33,189 bases of DNA. Source: Streptococcus oralis (lineage in GTDB: Bacteria > Bacillota > Bacilli > Lactobacillales > Streptococcaceae). The notes under the pieces were generated by a model. That model was not told the origin of the DNA and ran no database searches. It saw only the letters and a program-made list of their open reading frames with translations. The DNA lies in the NCBI RefSeq assembly GCF_001579175.1, contig NZ_KQ970760.1, positions 417,284 through 450,472 of the forward strand, written 5' to 3'. Shown piece by piece: positions 7,983-18,675 of this stretch. Position numbers and translations under genes: made by a program. How positions within the stretch are numbered: the stretch's first letter is position 1; each line of letters opens with the position of its first letter.

Positions 7983-8804
7983 ATGATTTTAAAAATTTAT
8001 AATGGAGAATATAGTTTACAATGGGATGGAATATACTACTTAGCACTAATTGATTATCCAAATATTCAAGAGTGGGAATTAGAAAAAATTGCTAAATTTA
8101 TAGCTTACGAAAAACTTCATAAACGTCAAACAAGTATCGAGTGTGCTGATTCTTGTTTAAAAAAAGAGATTTTAGATTACATCTCTCAGCATCCCTTTCT
8201 TCCACCATTTACCCCTACAGATAAAAGAGTAGCTTCGACTTATGACCTACATAAGAGGCTAGTGACTTCAGACTACTGTAGCCATACTACGACTATAGAT
8301 GCAGCGATTTCTATTTTTAAAACAGGTCAGCTCTTATCTGCTGTGAAAGCCTTTAGGCGAGATGCTGAGGAGTTGGTTTTGGATAGTCGAAATGCTGCAT
8401 CTGATCCGAAAGATTATTTTGACTATGTCATGTTAGGATGGTCAAATACAAGTTCTGGTTATCGATTGGCGATGGAGCGTTTATTAGGTCGAGCTCCTTC
8501 AGAGAAAGAATTACAAGATAAGTTTATTCCTGGAGTAAGTTTTCATTTTATCTATACAGATTTGATTAAAGTTCCTGGTTATATTTTTGATGGTTACCAT
8601 GCTGTAAAAATTAAGGACATGCTTAATTTATTAAGTGAGTTGTATATTTGCATTATTCCAACTCATAATAAGTGCCAATTTGAAAATATTATTCCAAATA
8701 AAATACAAGATAGGGTGCATTATCTTGACTATGATGGAGAAGACTTAGAAGAGTGGACTAAGAAAGTCTATCAAGTTGTTTTAAAACAATCAGATAAAGG
8801 ATAG
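7983..8804 (+). CDS. Uncharacterised 273-residue protein with conserved HTT / NAA-DP / MER-LGR motifs
   Basis: I cannot assign a function. The N-terminal ~75 residues form one part, linked at about 76-95 to a second domain that begins YCSHTTTIDAAISIFKTGQLLSAVKAF. This is followed by SRNAASDPKDYFDYVMLGWSN, RLAMERLLGR and GVSFHFIYTDL. I recall this set of motifs from hypothetical proteins across Firmicutes, sometimes labelled misleadingly as phosphate-transporter ATPases; there is no Walker motif here. The H-T-T followed by A-x-x-I-x-x-x-G-x-L resembles the first active-site segment of ADP-ribosyltransferase-like folds, but that is only an idea. No signal peptide or membrane helix. The gene is AT-richer than its neighbours. 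A TATAAT at 7961 would give a very short leader containing GAGG. Confidence 0.85.
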   Translation: MILKIYNGEYSLQWDGIYYLALIDYPNIQEWELEKIAKFIAYEKLHKRQTSIECADSCLKKEILDYISQHPFLPPFTPTDKRVASTYDLHKRLVTSDYCSHTTTIDAAISIFKTGQLLSAVKAFRRDAEELVLDSRNAASDPKDYFDYVMLGWSNTSSGYRLAMERLLGRAPSEKELQDKFIPGVSFHFIYTDLIKVPGYIFDGYHAVKIKDMLNLLSELYICIIPTHNKCQFENIIPNKIQDRVHYLDYDGEDLEEWTKKVYQVVLKQSDKG

Positions 8805-8819
8805 TTGAGGGAAAAATCG

Positions 8820-9671
8820 ATGAAAGTGATTGATCAAACTTTATTAGAAAAAGTCATTATTGAACGTTGTCGTCACAGCCATAAGGGAGATTACGGGCGT
8901 CTGCTCTTGCTGGGAGGGACCTATCCTTATGGGGGAGCTATCATCATGTCAGCCATTGCAGCTGTTAAAAGTGGGGCTGGTTTGGTGACTGTTGGCACGG
9001 ATAAGGAGAATATTCCGGCTTTGCACAGCCATTTACCTGAGGCCATGGCATTTTCTCTAAAGGATAAAGCATTACTAAAGGAACAGTTGGAAAAGGCAGA
9101 AGTTGTCTTGCTTGGTCCGGGTTTGCGAGAGGATGCGTTCGGAGAAGAACTTGTAAAACGGGTTTTTGATAAGCTCAGAAATGACCAGATTTTGATTATT
9201 GATGGTGGTGCTTTGGGTATCTTAGCAAAAGGTCATTTGCCATTCCCATCTAGTCAGATCATCCTAACTCCCCACCAAAAGGAATGGGAAAGACTGTCTG
9301 GTATAGTTCTTGACCATCAAAATTCAGAGACGACAGCTAGGGCTCTTTCATCTTTTCCTCAAGGAACGATTCTAGTCGAGAAGGGTCCAGCGACTCGTAT
9401 CTGGCAAGCTGGCAAATCTGAATACTATCAACTGGAGGTTGGAGGCCCCTATCAAGCAACTGGTGGGATGGGAGATACTTTGGCTGGGATGATTGCAGGT
9501 TTTGCAGGTCAGTTTCCACATGTCAATCTCTATGAACGCGTAGTAGTAGCGACCCATCTGCACTCAGCCATTGCCCAAGAACTAGCTCAAGAACACTATC
9601 TTGTCTTGCCAACAGAAATTAGCAAGACACTTCCGAAAGCAATGAAAAAAATATCCCAAAAAGGCAACTAA
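8820..9671 (+). CDS. nnrD: ADP-dependent (S)-NAD(P)H-hydrate dehydratase
   Basis: A 283-residue metabolite-repair enzyme of the YjeF C-terminal/ribokinase-like family. It dehydrates the damaged S-form of NADH/NADPH hydrates back to the working cofactor using ADP. Diagnostic stretches are HKGDYGRLLLLGG near residue 20, GPGLRED, DGGAL, LTPHQKEWERL, and the catalytic GGMGDTLAGMIAG. No YjeF N-terminal epimerase domain is fused, so NnrE must be separate. An in-frame TTG at 8805 is rejected because the ATG at 8820 has GAGG nine bases upstream and gives the normal family start. It lies 15 bp after the uncharacterised gene and probably shares its transcript. Its terminator overlaps the last codons. 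Confidence 0.94.
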   Translation: MKVIDQTLLEKVIIERCRHSHKGDYGRLLLLGGTYPYGGAIIMSAIAAVKSGAGLVTVGTDKENIPALHSHLPEAMAFSLKDKALLKEQLEKAEVVLLGPGLREDAFGEELVKRVFDKLRNDQILIIDGGALGILAKGHLPFPSSQIILTPHQKEWERLSGIVLDHQNSETTARALSSFPQGTILVEKGPATRIWQAGKSEYYQLEVGGPYQATGGMGDTLAGMIAGFAGQFPHVNLYERVVVATHLHSAIAQELAQEHYLVLPTEISKTLPKAMKKISQKGN

Positions 9672-9690
9672 TTCCTTGGTTGTCTTTTTG
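9658..9690 (+). terminator. Terminator of nnrD, overlapping the coding end
   Basis: AAAAAGGCAAC (9658-9668) pairs with GTTGTCTTTTT (9679-9689) with one G-U pair, 10-nt loop. The stem begins before the stop codon. Confidence 0.8.
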
Positions 9691-9853
9691 TATTGATGTA
9701 ACTATTCTGTTAAGTCTTTCAAATACCTCAGAACTGGCAAGCAACTGCTGAACTTGCGAGAAATTCTCACTTTTAAGGTCTTGATTTTTAATCGAACTCG
9801 AAAGTGAAGCAAGATTGTTATCAAAGTTGAGGGGTGTCAAATCATGCTTTTTT

Positions 9854-9862
9854 TGATATAAT
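9854..9862 (+). promoter_or_regulatory. Extended -10 promoter of dinG-rodA-DJ-1; start falls at the ATG
   Basis: TGATATAAT directly precedes TTTTA and the ATGATG of dinG. The expected transcription start (9868-9871) coincides with one of the two adjacent start codons, and no ribosome site is present between. Confidence 0.7.
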
Positions 9863-9867
9863 TTTTA

Positions 9868-12360
9868 ATGATGAATGCGAGAAATAATCGGTATGTGGTC
9901 GTTGATTTAGAGGCGACTAGCACCGGAAGCAAGGCAAAAATTATTCAAGTAGGCATTGTGGTGATTGAGAATGGCGAAATCGTCGATCAGTATGCGACTG
10001 ATGTCAATCCCCATGAACCCTTGGATTCTCATATCAAAGAATTAACAGGTCTGACCGATCAACGTTTGGCTGCGGCACCAGAGTTTTCTCAGGTGGCTGG
10101 AAAAATTTTTGAATTGGTTAAGGACGGTATTTTTGTTGCGCACAATGTACAATTTGATGCCAACCTCCTTGCGGAATTTCTTTTTTTTGAAGGCTATGAA
10201 TTGCGCACTCCACGGGTGGATACAGTTGAATTAGCCCAAGTTTTATACCCTCAGTTTGAAAAATACAATCTAGGTATCCTTTGTCAAGAGTTGGACATTG
10301 AACTGGAACAAGCCCACACTGCCCTGTCTGATGCTCAGGCAACAGCAGAACTCTTGCTTTACATGCGTCAAAAGCTTTTTGAGCTACCTAAAGGACTTTT
10401 AGAAAGCTTGTTAAACCTTTCAGATAACCTTCTCTATGAAAGCTATCTGGTGATTGAGGAGGTCTATCAGCAACAATCTCTCCTGTCCTCTCCGGAATTG
10501 ATAGAACTACATGGGCTTTTCCTGAGAAAGGAAAGTCAAGCCTTAGTACCACGAAAGTTATCCAAAGATTTTGCTAAAAACATTTCTTTATTGGGGTTGG
10601 AGGAGCGTCCGCAACAGCTGGATTTTTCGGAGAAGATTGAGCACTTATTGGAAGAATACCAGACTTCTTTTATCCAGGCTCAAACGGGATTGGGTAAGAC
10701 ATACGGCTATCTCCTCCCAGCTTTGAACTTGGAGAGTGAAGCTGGAATCCTAGTGAGCGTCCCGACTAAAATTCTTCAAAATCAGATCATGCAAGAAGAA
10801 GGTCAGCGTTTAAAAGAGGTTTTCCATCTGGAAATCCATAGTCTCAAGGGTCCTCAAAATTTTTTAAAACTGGATGCCTTTCACCGAGTTCTCCATCGAT
10901 CTGAGTCTAATCGCCTTTTCACACGCTTTAAAATGCAACTACTCATCTGGCTAACGGAGACAGAGACTGGTGATTTGGACGAAATCGGGCAACTTTATCG
11001 CTATCAGCACTTTCTGCCTGAACTAGTCCACGATGGTAAGCTTTCAAAGAAAAGCCTATTTGCTACAGAAGATTTTTGGAAACGAGGGCAGGAAAAAGCC
11101 AAGATAAGTCGCGTTCTCTTGACCAATCATGCCTATCTGGTCACTCGTTTGGAGGACAATCCAGAGTTTGTCGACAACCGTTTGGTGATCTTGGATGAAG
11201 CTCAAAAAATGCTGCTAGCTCTTGAAAATCTAGCCCAGCAGGCTTATCGCCTTGAGGATCTTGTTACTCAAATTGAAAAGTCCTTGGAGACAGAAGAAGA
11301 TTTGATTCAGAAACGTTTGCTTGAGAGTATTGGCTTTGAATGTCGTTACTTGCTGGAGCACTATCAGTCAGGTCTGAAGAATGGAAAGTGGTTGGATTCT
11401 ATCGAACACTTGCGCCAACATTTTTCAGAGTTAGCTCTCCCAGATTATAGAGAGATGGCAAACTTTTTTACGTCGGACCGTGAATTTTGGCTTGCTCCAG
11501 CAGAGAAATCGAGCAAGGATGTCTTGATTTGTTCAAGCAAAAACGGTCGCTTTATACTAGCAGATTTATTGCCAGAAGATTGTAGGCTCCTAGGAGTATC
11601 TGCCACTCTTGAAATCAGCAATCGGGTTTCCTTAGCAGATTTACTGGGATTTCCAGATGCTCCACTTGTTAGGCTTGATGTAGCAAAGCAGGAGCAACAA
11701 GAAGTCTATCTAATTGATGACTTTCCTCTCGTTACCGAAGTTTCGCCTTTTGACTATGCGAGTGAAGTGGCTTCTGTCATTAGAAGCTTACAAGCCTTTC
11801 AAGAACCCTTATTGGTTTTGTTTACCTCAAAAGAGATGTTGCTGGCAGTTTCGGACTTGCTTGACCAACCGCATCTAGCTCAGTATAAAAATGGGGAACC
11901 AAGCCAACTGAAAAAACGTTTTGAAAAAGGTGAACGCCAGATCTTGCTTGGAACAGGTAGTTTCTGGGAAGGAGTTGATTTTTCAACCCATCCATTTGTA
12001 CTTCAAGTGATTCCGAGATTGCCTTTCCAAAATCCACAAGAACCGTTAACCAAAAAATTAAACCAAGAACTACGTCGAGAAGGAAAAAATCCCTTCTATG
12101 ATTATCAATTGCCGATGGCTATTATTCGGCTAAAACAAGCTTTAGGTCGTACTGTTAGACGGCCTGACCAAGGTTCAGTTGCTGTAATCTTAGACAGTCG
12201 TGTTGTCAGCAAGCGCTATGGCAAACAAATCGCCCAAACCTTGTCAAAAGAAAGAACAGTTCGGGTTCTTGCTAGAGAACAGCTAGGGTCTGCAGTAGCA
12301 GATTTTCTCCAATCTCGTCGCAATAGAATGAAAGAAAAATCCAAGAAAGAGAAAAGGTAA
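9868..12360 (+). CDS. dinG: DinG-type protein: DEDD exonuclease fused to XPD-like helicase domain
   Basis: An 830-residue protein. Residues 8-165 form an epsilon-type 3'-5' exonuclease: ExoI VVDLEAT (Asp13, Glu15), ExoII HNVQFDAN, ExoIII HTALSDAQAT. The rest is an SF2 helicase-like domain with Walker A QTGLGKT (272-278), DEAQ box (443-446), and C-terminal LLGTGSFWEGVDF and QALGRTVRR. The four cysteines that hold the iron-sulphur cluster in E. coli DinG are absent (the LKGPQNFLKLDAF region has none), as in other Gram-positive versions. The S. aureus homologue was reported to act as a nuclease rather than a helicase. Two adjacent ATGs (9868, 9871) could start it; there is no ribosome site and the promoter predicts a leaderless message. 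It leads an operon with rodA (5-bp gap). Confidence 0.94.
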   Translation: MMNARNNRYVVVDLEATSTGSKAKIIQVGIVVIENGEIVDQYATDVNPHEPLDSHIKELTGLTDQRLAAAPEFSQVAGKIFELVKDGIFVAHNVQFDANLLAEFLFFEGYELRTPRVDTVELAQVLYPQFEKYNLGILCQELDIELEQAHTALSDAQATAELLLYMRQKLFELPKGLLESLLNLSDNLLYESYLVIEEVYQQQSLLSSPELIELHGLFLRKESQALVPRKLSKDFAKNISLLGLEERPQQLDFSEKIEHLLEEYQTSFIQAQTGLGKTYGYLLPALNLESEAGILVSVPTKILQNQIMQEEGQRLKEVFHLEIHSLKGPQNFLKLDAFHRVLHRSESNRLFTRFKMQLLIWLTETETGDLDEIGQLYRYQHFLPELVHDGKLSKKSLFATEDFWKRGQEKAKISRVLLTNHAYLVTRLEDNPEFVDNRLVILDEAQKMLLALENLAQQAYRLEDLVTQIEKSLETEEDLIQKRLLESIGFECRYLLEHYQSGLKNGKWLDSIEHLRQHFSELALPDYREMANFFTSDREFWLAPAEKSSKDVLICSSKNGRFILADLLPEDCRLLGVSATLEISNRVSLADLLGFPDAPLVRLDVAKQEQQEVYLIDDFPLVTEVSPFDYASEVASVIRSLQAFQEPLLVLFTSKEMLLAVSDLLDQPHLAQYKNGEPSQLKKRFEKGERQILLGTGSFWEGVDFSTHPFVLQVIPRLPFQNPQEPLTKKLNQELRREGKNPFYDYQLPMAIIRLKQALGRTVRRPDQGSVAVILDSRVVSKRYGKQIAQTLSKERTVRVLAREQLGSAVADFLQSRRNRMKEKSKKEKR

Positions 12361-12365
12361 AAAAT

Positions 12366-13589
12366 ATGAAACGTTCCTTCGACTCTCGAGTCGACTATAG
12401 CCTCCTTCTACCAGTATTTTGTCTACTGGTGATTGGAGTAGTGGCTATTTATATTGCAGTTAGCCATGACTATCCAAATAATGTACTTCCAATTCTAGGT
12501 CAACAAATCGCTTGGATTGCTTTAGGGCTTGTTATTGGCTTTGTCGTCATGTTATTCAATACCGAGTTTTTATGGAAGGTGACTCCCTATCTTTATGGTC
12601 TAGGGCTAGCTTTGATGGTCCTCCCTCTTGTTTTCTACAACCCAAATCTTGTAGCGTCAACAGGTGCCAAGAACTGGGTGTCAATTGGAGGGACGACACT
12701 TTTTCAACCATCTGAGTTCATGAAGATTTCCTACATCTTGATATTGGCTCGAGTCATTGTACAATTCACTCAAAAGCACAAGGAGTGGCGCCGAACCATC
12801 CCTTTGGATTTCCTGCTGATTATTTGGATGATTGGCTTTACTATTCCAGTGCTGGTTCTTTTAGCCCTACAAAGTGACTTAGGGACTGCCTTGGTCTTTG
12901 TAGCTATTTTTGCAGGAATGGTGCTCCTTTCAGGCGTTTCGTGGAAGATTATCATTCCAGTTTTTGTTACGGGAGTGACTGCAGTAGGAGGCTTCCTAGC
13001 GATTTTTATCAGTAAAGATGGACGTGCTTTCTTGCACCAGATTGGGATGCCGACCTACCAGATTAACCGTATTTTGGCTTGGCTCAATCCCTTTGACTTC
13101 GCGCAAACAACAACTTACCAACAGGCGCAAGGGCAAATTGCGATTGGAAGTGGAGGTTTGTTTGGTCAAGGTTTCAATGTGTCCAATCTCCTCATTCCAG
13201 TACGTGAGAGTGATATGATTTTCACAGTGATTGCGGAAGATTTTGGCTTCATAGGATCAGTCTTTGTCATTGCTTTGTACCTACTTCTTATCTATCGGAT
13301 GTTGAAGATTACGCTTAGATCAAATAACCAGTTCTATACCTATATTTCGACTGGCTTTATCATGATGCTGCTCTTCCATATCTTTGAAAATATTGGCGCA
13401 GTGACTGGATTGCTTCCTCTGACTGGGATACCTTTACCTTTCATCTCTCAAGGGGGGTCCGCAATTATTAGTAACCTCATCGGAGTCGGTCTCCTCTTAT
13501 CTATGAGTTACCAGACCAATCTTGCTGAAGAAAAGAGTGGAAAAATTCCATTCAAACGAAAAAAAGTCATCTTAAAACAAATCAAATAA
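12366..13589 (+). CDS. rodA: Rod-shape/elongation SEDS peptidoglycan glycosyltransferase RodA
   Basis: A 407-residue polytopic membrane protein with about ten helices, the SEDS glycan polymerase that works with a class B PBP in peripheral cell-wall growth. The residues known to be critical in this family are present: Trp104 in GAKNWVSIGG and the catalytic Asp283 in ESDMIFTVIAED. The C-terminal GIPLPFISQGGSA signature is also intact. The short basic N-terminus (MKRSFDSRVDY) and basic tail (PFKRKKVILKQ) are cytoplasmic. The length and lack of an FtsW-type long tail favour RodA over FtsW. Translation starts 5 bp after dinG, using an AAAAGG site inside the dinG tail. The DJ-1 gene follows after 12 bp. 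Confidence 0.95.
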   Translation: MKRSFDSRVDYSLLLPVFCLLVIGVVAIYIAVSHDYPNNVLPILGQQIAWIALGLVIGFVVMLFNTEFLWKVTPYLYGLGLALMVLPLVFYNPNLVASTGAKNWVSIGGTTLFQPSEFMKISYILILARVIVQFTQKHKEWRRTIPLDFLLIIWMIGFTIPVLVLLALQSDLGTALVFVAIFAGMVLLSGVSWKIIIPVFVTGVTAVGGFLAIFISKDGRAFLHQIGMPTYQINRILAWLNPFDFAQTTTYQQAQGQIAIGSGGLFGQGFNVSNLLIPVRESDMIFTVIAEDFGFIGSVFVIALYLLLIYRMLKITLRSNNQFYTYISTGFIMMLLFHIFENIGAVTGLLPLTGIPLPFISQGGSAIISNLIGVGLLLSMSYQTNLAEEKSGKIPFKRKKVILKQIK

Positions 13590-13601
13590 GAGGAGGTCAC
13601 T

Positions 13602-14156
13602 ATGGCAAAAGTAGCAGTTATCTTAGCAAATGGCTTTGAAGAAATCGAAGCCTTGACAGTAGTCGATGTCTTGCGTCGAGCAAACATTTCCTGTGATATG
13701 GTAGGATTTGAGGAGCAGGTGACAGGATCACATGACATTCAGGTGAAAGCCGATCGTGTCTTTGATGGCGATTTATCCGACTATGACCTGCTCGTTCTTC
13801 CAGGTGGCATGCCTGGATCAGCAAATCTACGGGATAATCAAGCCCTCATTTCTGAGATTCAAGCCTTTAACCAAGAAGGAAAGAAGATTTCGGCTATCTG
13901 CGCAGCCCCAATCGCCCTCCATCAAGCAGGTATTTTAAAAGACAAACACTTTACCTGTTATGACGGTGTTCAGGAGCAAATTACTGACGGGATTTATCAA
14001 AAGGAAACAGTGGTTGTGGATGGCAATCTAACAACCAGCCGAGGACCGTCAACAGCCCTTGCCTTTGCCTATGAATTGGTAGCGCAGTTGGGAGGAGATG
14101 CTGAAAGTTTACGAGTCGGCATGCTTTATCGAGACGTCTTTGGAAATCAACAATAA
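13602..14156 (+). CDS. DJ-1/PfpI family protein
   Basis: A 184-residue cytosolic DJ-1/ThiJ-type protein. The conserved nucleophile-elbow cysteine is Cys100 (SAICAAP), with the partner glutamate in GFEEIEA (residues 11-17) and LPGGMPG near 66-72. Related proteins act as glyoxalase/deglycase-like or redox-protective enzymes, but the activity of this clade is not settled, so no specific reaction is assigned. The start has a strong GAGGAGG site. It is the last gene of the dinG operon, closed by a strong terminator that overlaps its stop codon. All family key residues are present. Confidence 0.92.
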   Translation: MAKVAVILANGFEEIEALTVVDVLRRANISCDMVGFEEQVTGSHDIQVKADRVFDGDLSDYDLLVLPGGMPGSANLRDNQALISEIQAFNQEGKKISAICAAPIALHQAGILKDKHFTCYDGVQEQITDGIYQKETVVVDGNLTTSRGPSTALAFAYELVAQLGGDAESLRVGMLYRDVFGNQQ

Positions 14157-14181
14157 AACGAGAGGGAAACTCTCGTTTTTT
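14155..14181 (+). terminator. Terminator of the dinG-rodA-DJ-1 operon
   Basis: A perfect 10-bp stem (14155-14164 with 14170-14179), 5-nt loop, T tract. It overlaps the final stop codon. Confidence 0.92.
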
Positions 14182-14224
14182 ACTTGGAAAAATCTAGGAA
14201 ATCATCGCTTTTTTCATAAAAAAA

Positions 14225-14233
14225 TGGTATAAT
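14225..14233 (+). promoter_or_regulatory. Extended -10 promoter of HAD-gyrB; start falls at the ATG
   Basis: TGGTATAAT followed by 7 nt (GAAGGGT) and then ATG at 14241. The standard start distance puts +1 on the A of the ATG. An alternative ATG at 14232 lies inside the -10 itself. Confidence 0.75.
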
Positions 14234-14240
14234 GAAGGGT

Positions 14241-16765
<2,525 letters not shown>

Positions 16766-16772
16766 AAATTGT

Positions 16773-16793
16773 GGGAAATAGTTCCCTTGGTTT
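16773..16793 (+). terminator. Weak hairpin after gyrB
   Basis: GGGAA-ATAG-TTCCC (16773-16786) followed by TTGGTTT. The stem is only 5 bp, so read-through into ezrA is likely. Confidence 0.4.
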
Positions 16794-16801
16794 AAAAAAT
16801 A

Positions 16802-16810
16802 TGATATAAT
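16802..16810 (+). promoter_or_regulatory. Extended -10 promoter of ezrA
   Basis: TGATATAAT, consensus -10 with TGn; no good -35 at the usual distance. Leader about 30 nt with AAAAGGAG before the ATG. Confidence 0.7.
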
Positions 16811-16845
16811 CATTACGATTGTTTCTAGTATAAAAGGAGTTTGAT

Positions 16846-18573
16846 ATGTCTAATGGACAACTAATTTATCTAATGGTTGCGATTGCAGTCATTTTGATCC
16901 TAGCTTATGTAGCAGTTATCTTTTTACGTAAGCGTAATGTAAGTCGATTAACGGCCCTTGAAGAAAGAAAAGAAGAACTCTACAACCTTCCAGTTAATGA
17001 TGAGGTTGAAGCCGTTAAAAACATGCACTTGATTGGTCAAAGTCAGGTAACCTTCCGTGAATGGAATCAAAAATGGGTCGATTTATCACTTAACTCATTT
17101 GCTGATATTGAAAACCATCTCTTTGAAGCTGAAAGCTACAACAATTCTTTCCGTTTCTTTAAAGCAACACACAAAATTGATCAAATTGAGAGCCAAATCG
17201 ACTTGATCGAAGAAGACATTGCAGCTATTCGCAATGCACTCTCGGAACTTGAAAAACAAGAATCTAAAAACAGTGGTCGTGTCTTGCACGCTTTGGACTT
17301 GTTTGAAACACTCCAGCACACTGTTGCAGAAAACTCAGAAAAATATGGAAAAGCCCTTCCTGAGATTGAGAAACAATTGGAAAATATCCAATCAGAATTT
17401 TCTCAATTTGTTACCTTGAACTCATCAGGTGACCCAGTTGAAGCTGCGGCTATTCTAGATGCTACTGAAAACCATATTCTTGCTTTAACTCATATCGTTG
17501 ATCGTATTCCGGTTCTAGTTGAAACATTGACAACAGACCTACCAGATCAATTGTCAGATTTGGAAGAAGGCTATCGCAAGCTGTTGGATGCCAACTTCCA
17601 CTTCACTGAAACAGATATCGAGTCACGTTTCCAACTTTTGTATGAAGCCTTGAAGGAAAATCAAGAAAACATCCGCCAGTTGGAGTTGGATAATGCTGAG
17701 TATGAAAATAATCGCATCCAAGAAGAAATCAATGCACTTTATGATATCTTCACTCGCGAAATTGCAGCTCAAAAAGTAGTTGAAAGTCTTCTTTCAACAT
17801 TGCCAACTTACCTCAATCACCTGAAAGAAAACAACCAAGTTCTAGTTCAAGACCTTGAACGTTTGAACAAAGCATACCTTCTTCCAGAAAGTGATGGAAA
17901 CCATGTTCGTCGCCTTCAAGCAGAATTGGCAGCACTTGATACAGCTGTCTTAGAGGTAACAGAGGACCAAGGTGAGCCAACTCAAGCCTTCTCTGTTCTT
18001 GAAGAACAGTTGGAAATGCTGCAAAGCAACCTCAAAGATATTGAGGATGAGCAAATCTCTGTGAGCGAACGACTTGCCCAAATCGAAAAAGTTGATCTCA
18101 ATGCTCGTCAAAAAGCAAATGTTTATGTGAATCGTTTGCATACCATTAAACGATACATGGAGAAGAGAAACTTGCCAGGTATTCCTCAAAGTTTCTTGAA
18201 ACTCTTCTTTACTGCAAGCCACAACACAGAGGATTTGATGGCAGAGTTAGAGCAACCACAAGTGAATATTGAATCCGTTAAACGAATTCTTGAAGTCGCA
18301 ACCAATGATATGGAAGCACTTGAAACAGAAACCTACGATATTGTTCAATATGCAACCTTGACTGAGCAACTCTTGCAATACTCAAACCGTTACCGTTCAT
18401 TTGATGAACGTATCCAAGAGGCTTTTAATGAAGCGCTTGAAATTTTTGAGAAAGACTTTGACTATAAAACATCATTTGAAAAGATTTCACAAGCCTTGGA
18501 AGTTGCAGAACCAGGAGTTACAAACCGTTTTGTGACCTCATATGAGAAAACACGTGAAACGATTCGTTTCTAA
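16846..18573 (+). CDS. ezrA: Septation ring formation regulator EzrA
   Basis: A 575-residue, membrane-anchored division protein that binds FtsZ and links ring assembly to septal and peripheral wall synthesis. One N-terminal transmembrane helix (about residues 4-26, outside-in) is followed by a basic stop-transfer (LRKRNVSR) and about 540 residues of helical, heptad-rich spectrin-like coiled coil in the cytoplasm. The C-terminal part has the family pattern around YSNRYRSFDERIQEAFNEALEIFEKDFDY. The length is normal. Strong AAAAGGAG site seven bases before the ATG. Own extended -10 promoter, and a strong terminator just past the stop. The neighbouring gyrB gene is its usual streptococcal partner. 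Confidence 0.96.
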   Translation: MSNGQLIYLMVAIAVILILAYVAVIFLRKRNVSRLTALEERKEELYNLPVNDEVEAVKNMHLIGQSQVTFREWNQKWVDLSLNSFADIENHLFEAESYNNSFRFFKATHKIDQIESQIDLIEEDIAAIRNALSELEKQESKNSGRVLHALDLFETLQHTVAENSEKYGKALPEIEKQLENIQSEFSQFVTLNSSGDPVEAAAILDATENHILALTHIVDRIPVLVETLTTDLPDQLSDLEEGYRKLLDANFHFTETDIESRFQLLYEALKENQENIRQLELDNAEYENNRIQEEINALYDIFTREIAAQKVVESLLSTLPTYLNHLKENNQVLVQDLERLNKAYLLPESDGNHVRRLQAELAALDTAVLEVTEDQGEPTQAFSVLEEQLEMLQSNLKDIEDEQISVSERLAQIEKVDLNARQKANVYVNRLHTIKRYMEKRNLPGIPQSFLKLFFTASHNTEDLMAELEQPQVNIESVKRILEVATNDMEALETETYDIVQYATLTEQLLQYSNRYRSFDERIQEAFNEALEIFEKDFDYKTSFEKISQALEVAEPGVTNRFVTSYEKTRETIRF

Positions 18574-18576
18574 ATG

Positions 18577-18610
18577 AAAAGCTTAGATACTTCTAAGCTT
18601 TTTTATTTTT
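18577..18610 (+). terminator. Terminator of ezrA
   Basis: An 11-bp perfect stem (18577-18587 with 18592-18602), tetraloop TACT, followed by TTATTTTT. It starts 3 bp after the stop codon. An open frame that runs through it in line with pgdA is not a coding extension. Confidence 0.95.
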
Positions 18611-18640
18611 CTAAAAAGAAGTCAGAATTCTTGTTTATCA

Positions 18641-18669
18641 TTGAAATAATAGCCCTGATTTGTTATGAT
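18641..18669 (+). promoter_or_regulatory. Promoter of pgdA; start falls at the ATG
   Basis: TTGAAA (18641-18646), exact 17-bp spacer, TATGAT (18664-18669) with TGT extension. Six bases after the -10 comes ATG at 18676, so predicted +1 is the first base of the start codon. Confidence 0.85.
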
Positions 18670-18675
18670 GGAAAT

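Noticed and set aside
9619..9840. Minus-strand ORF of 73 codons overlapping the end of nnrD and the spacer before dinG.
   Set aside because: It starts at a TTG with no ribosome site or promoter, runs antisense through the nnrD terminator, and matches no family I know. The spacer part does read somewhat like protein, so a decayed gene is not excluded.
18574..18675. A 34-codon N-terminal extension of PgdA, open in frame from 18574.
   Set aside because: It is the ezrA terminator hairpin and the pgdA promoter. PgdA catalytic residues match known numbering only when counted from 18676.
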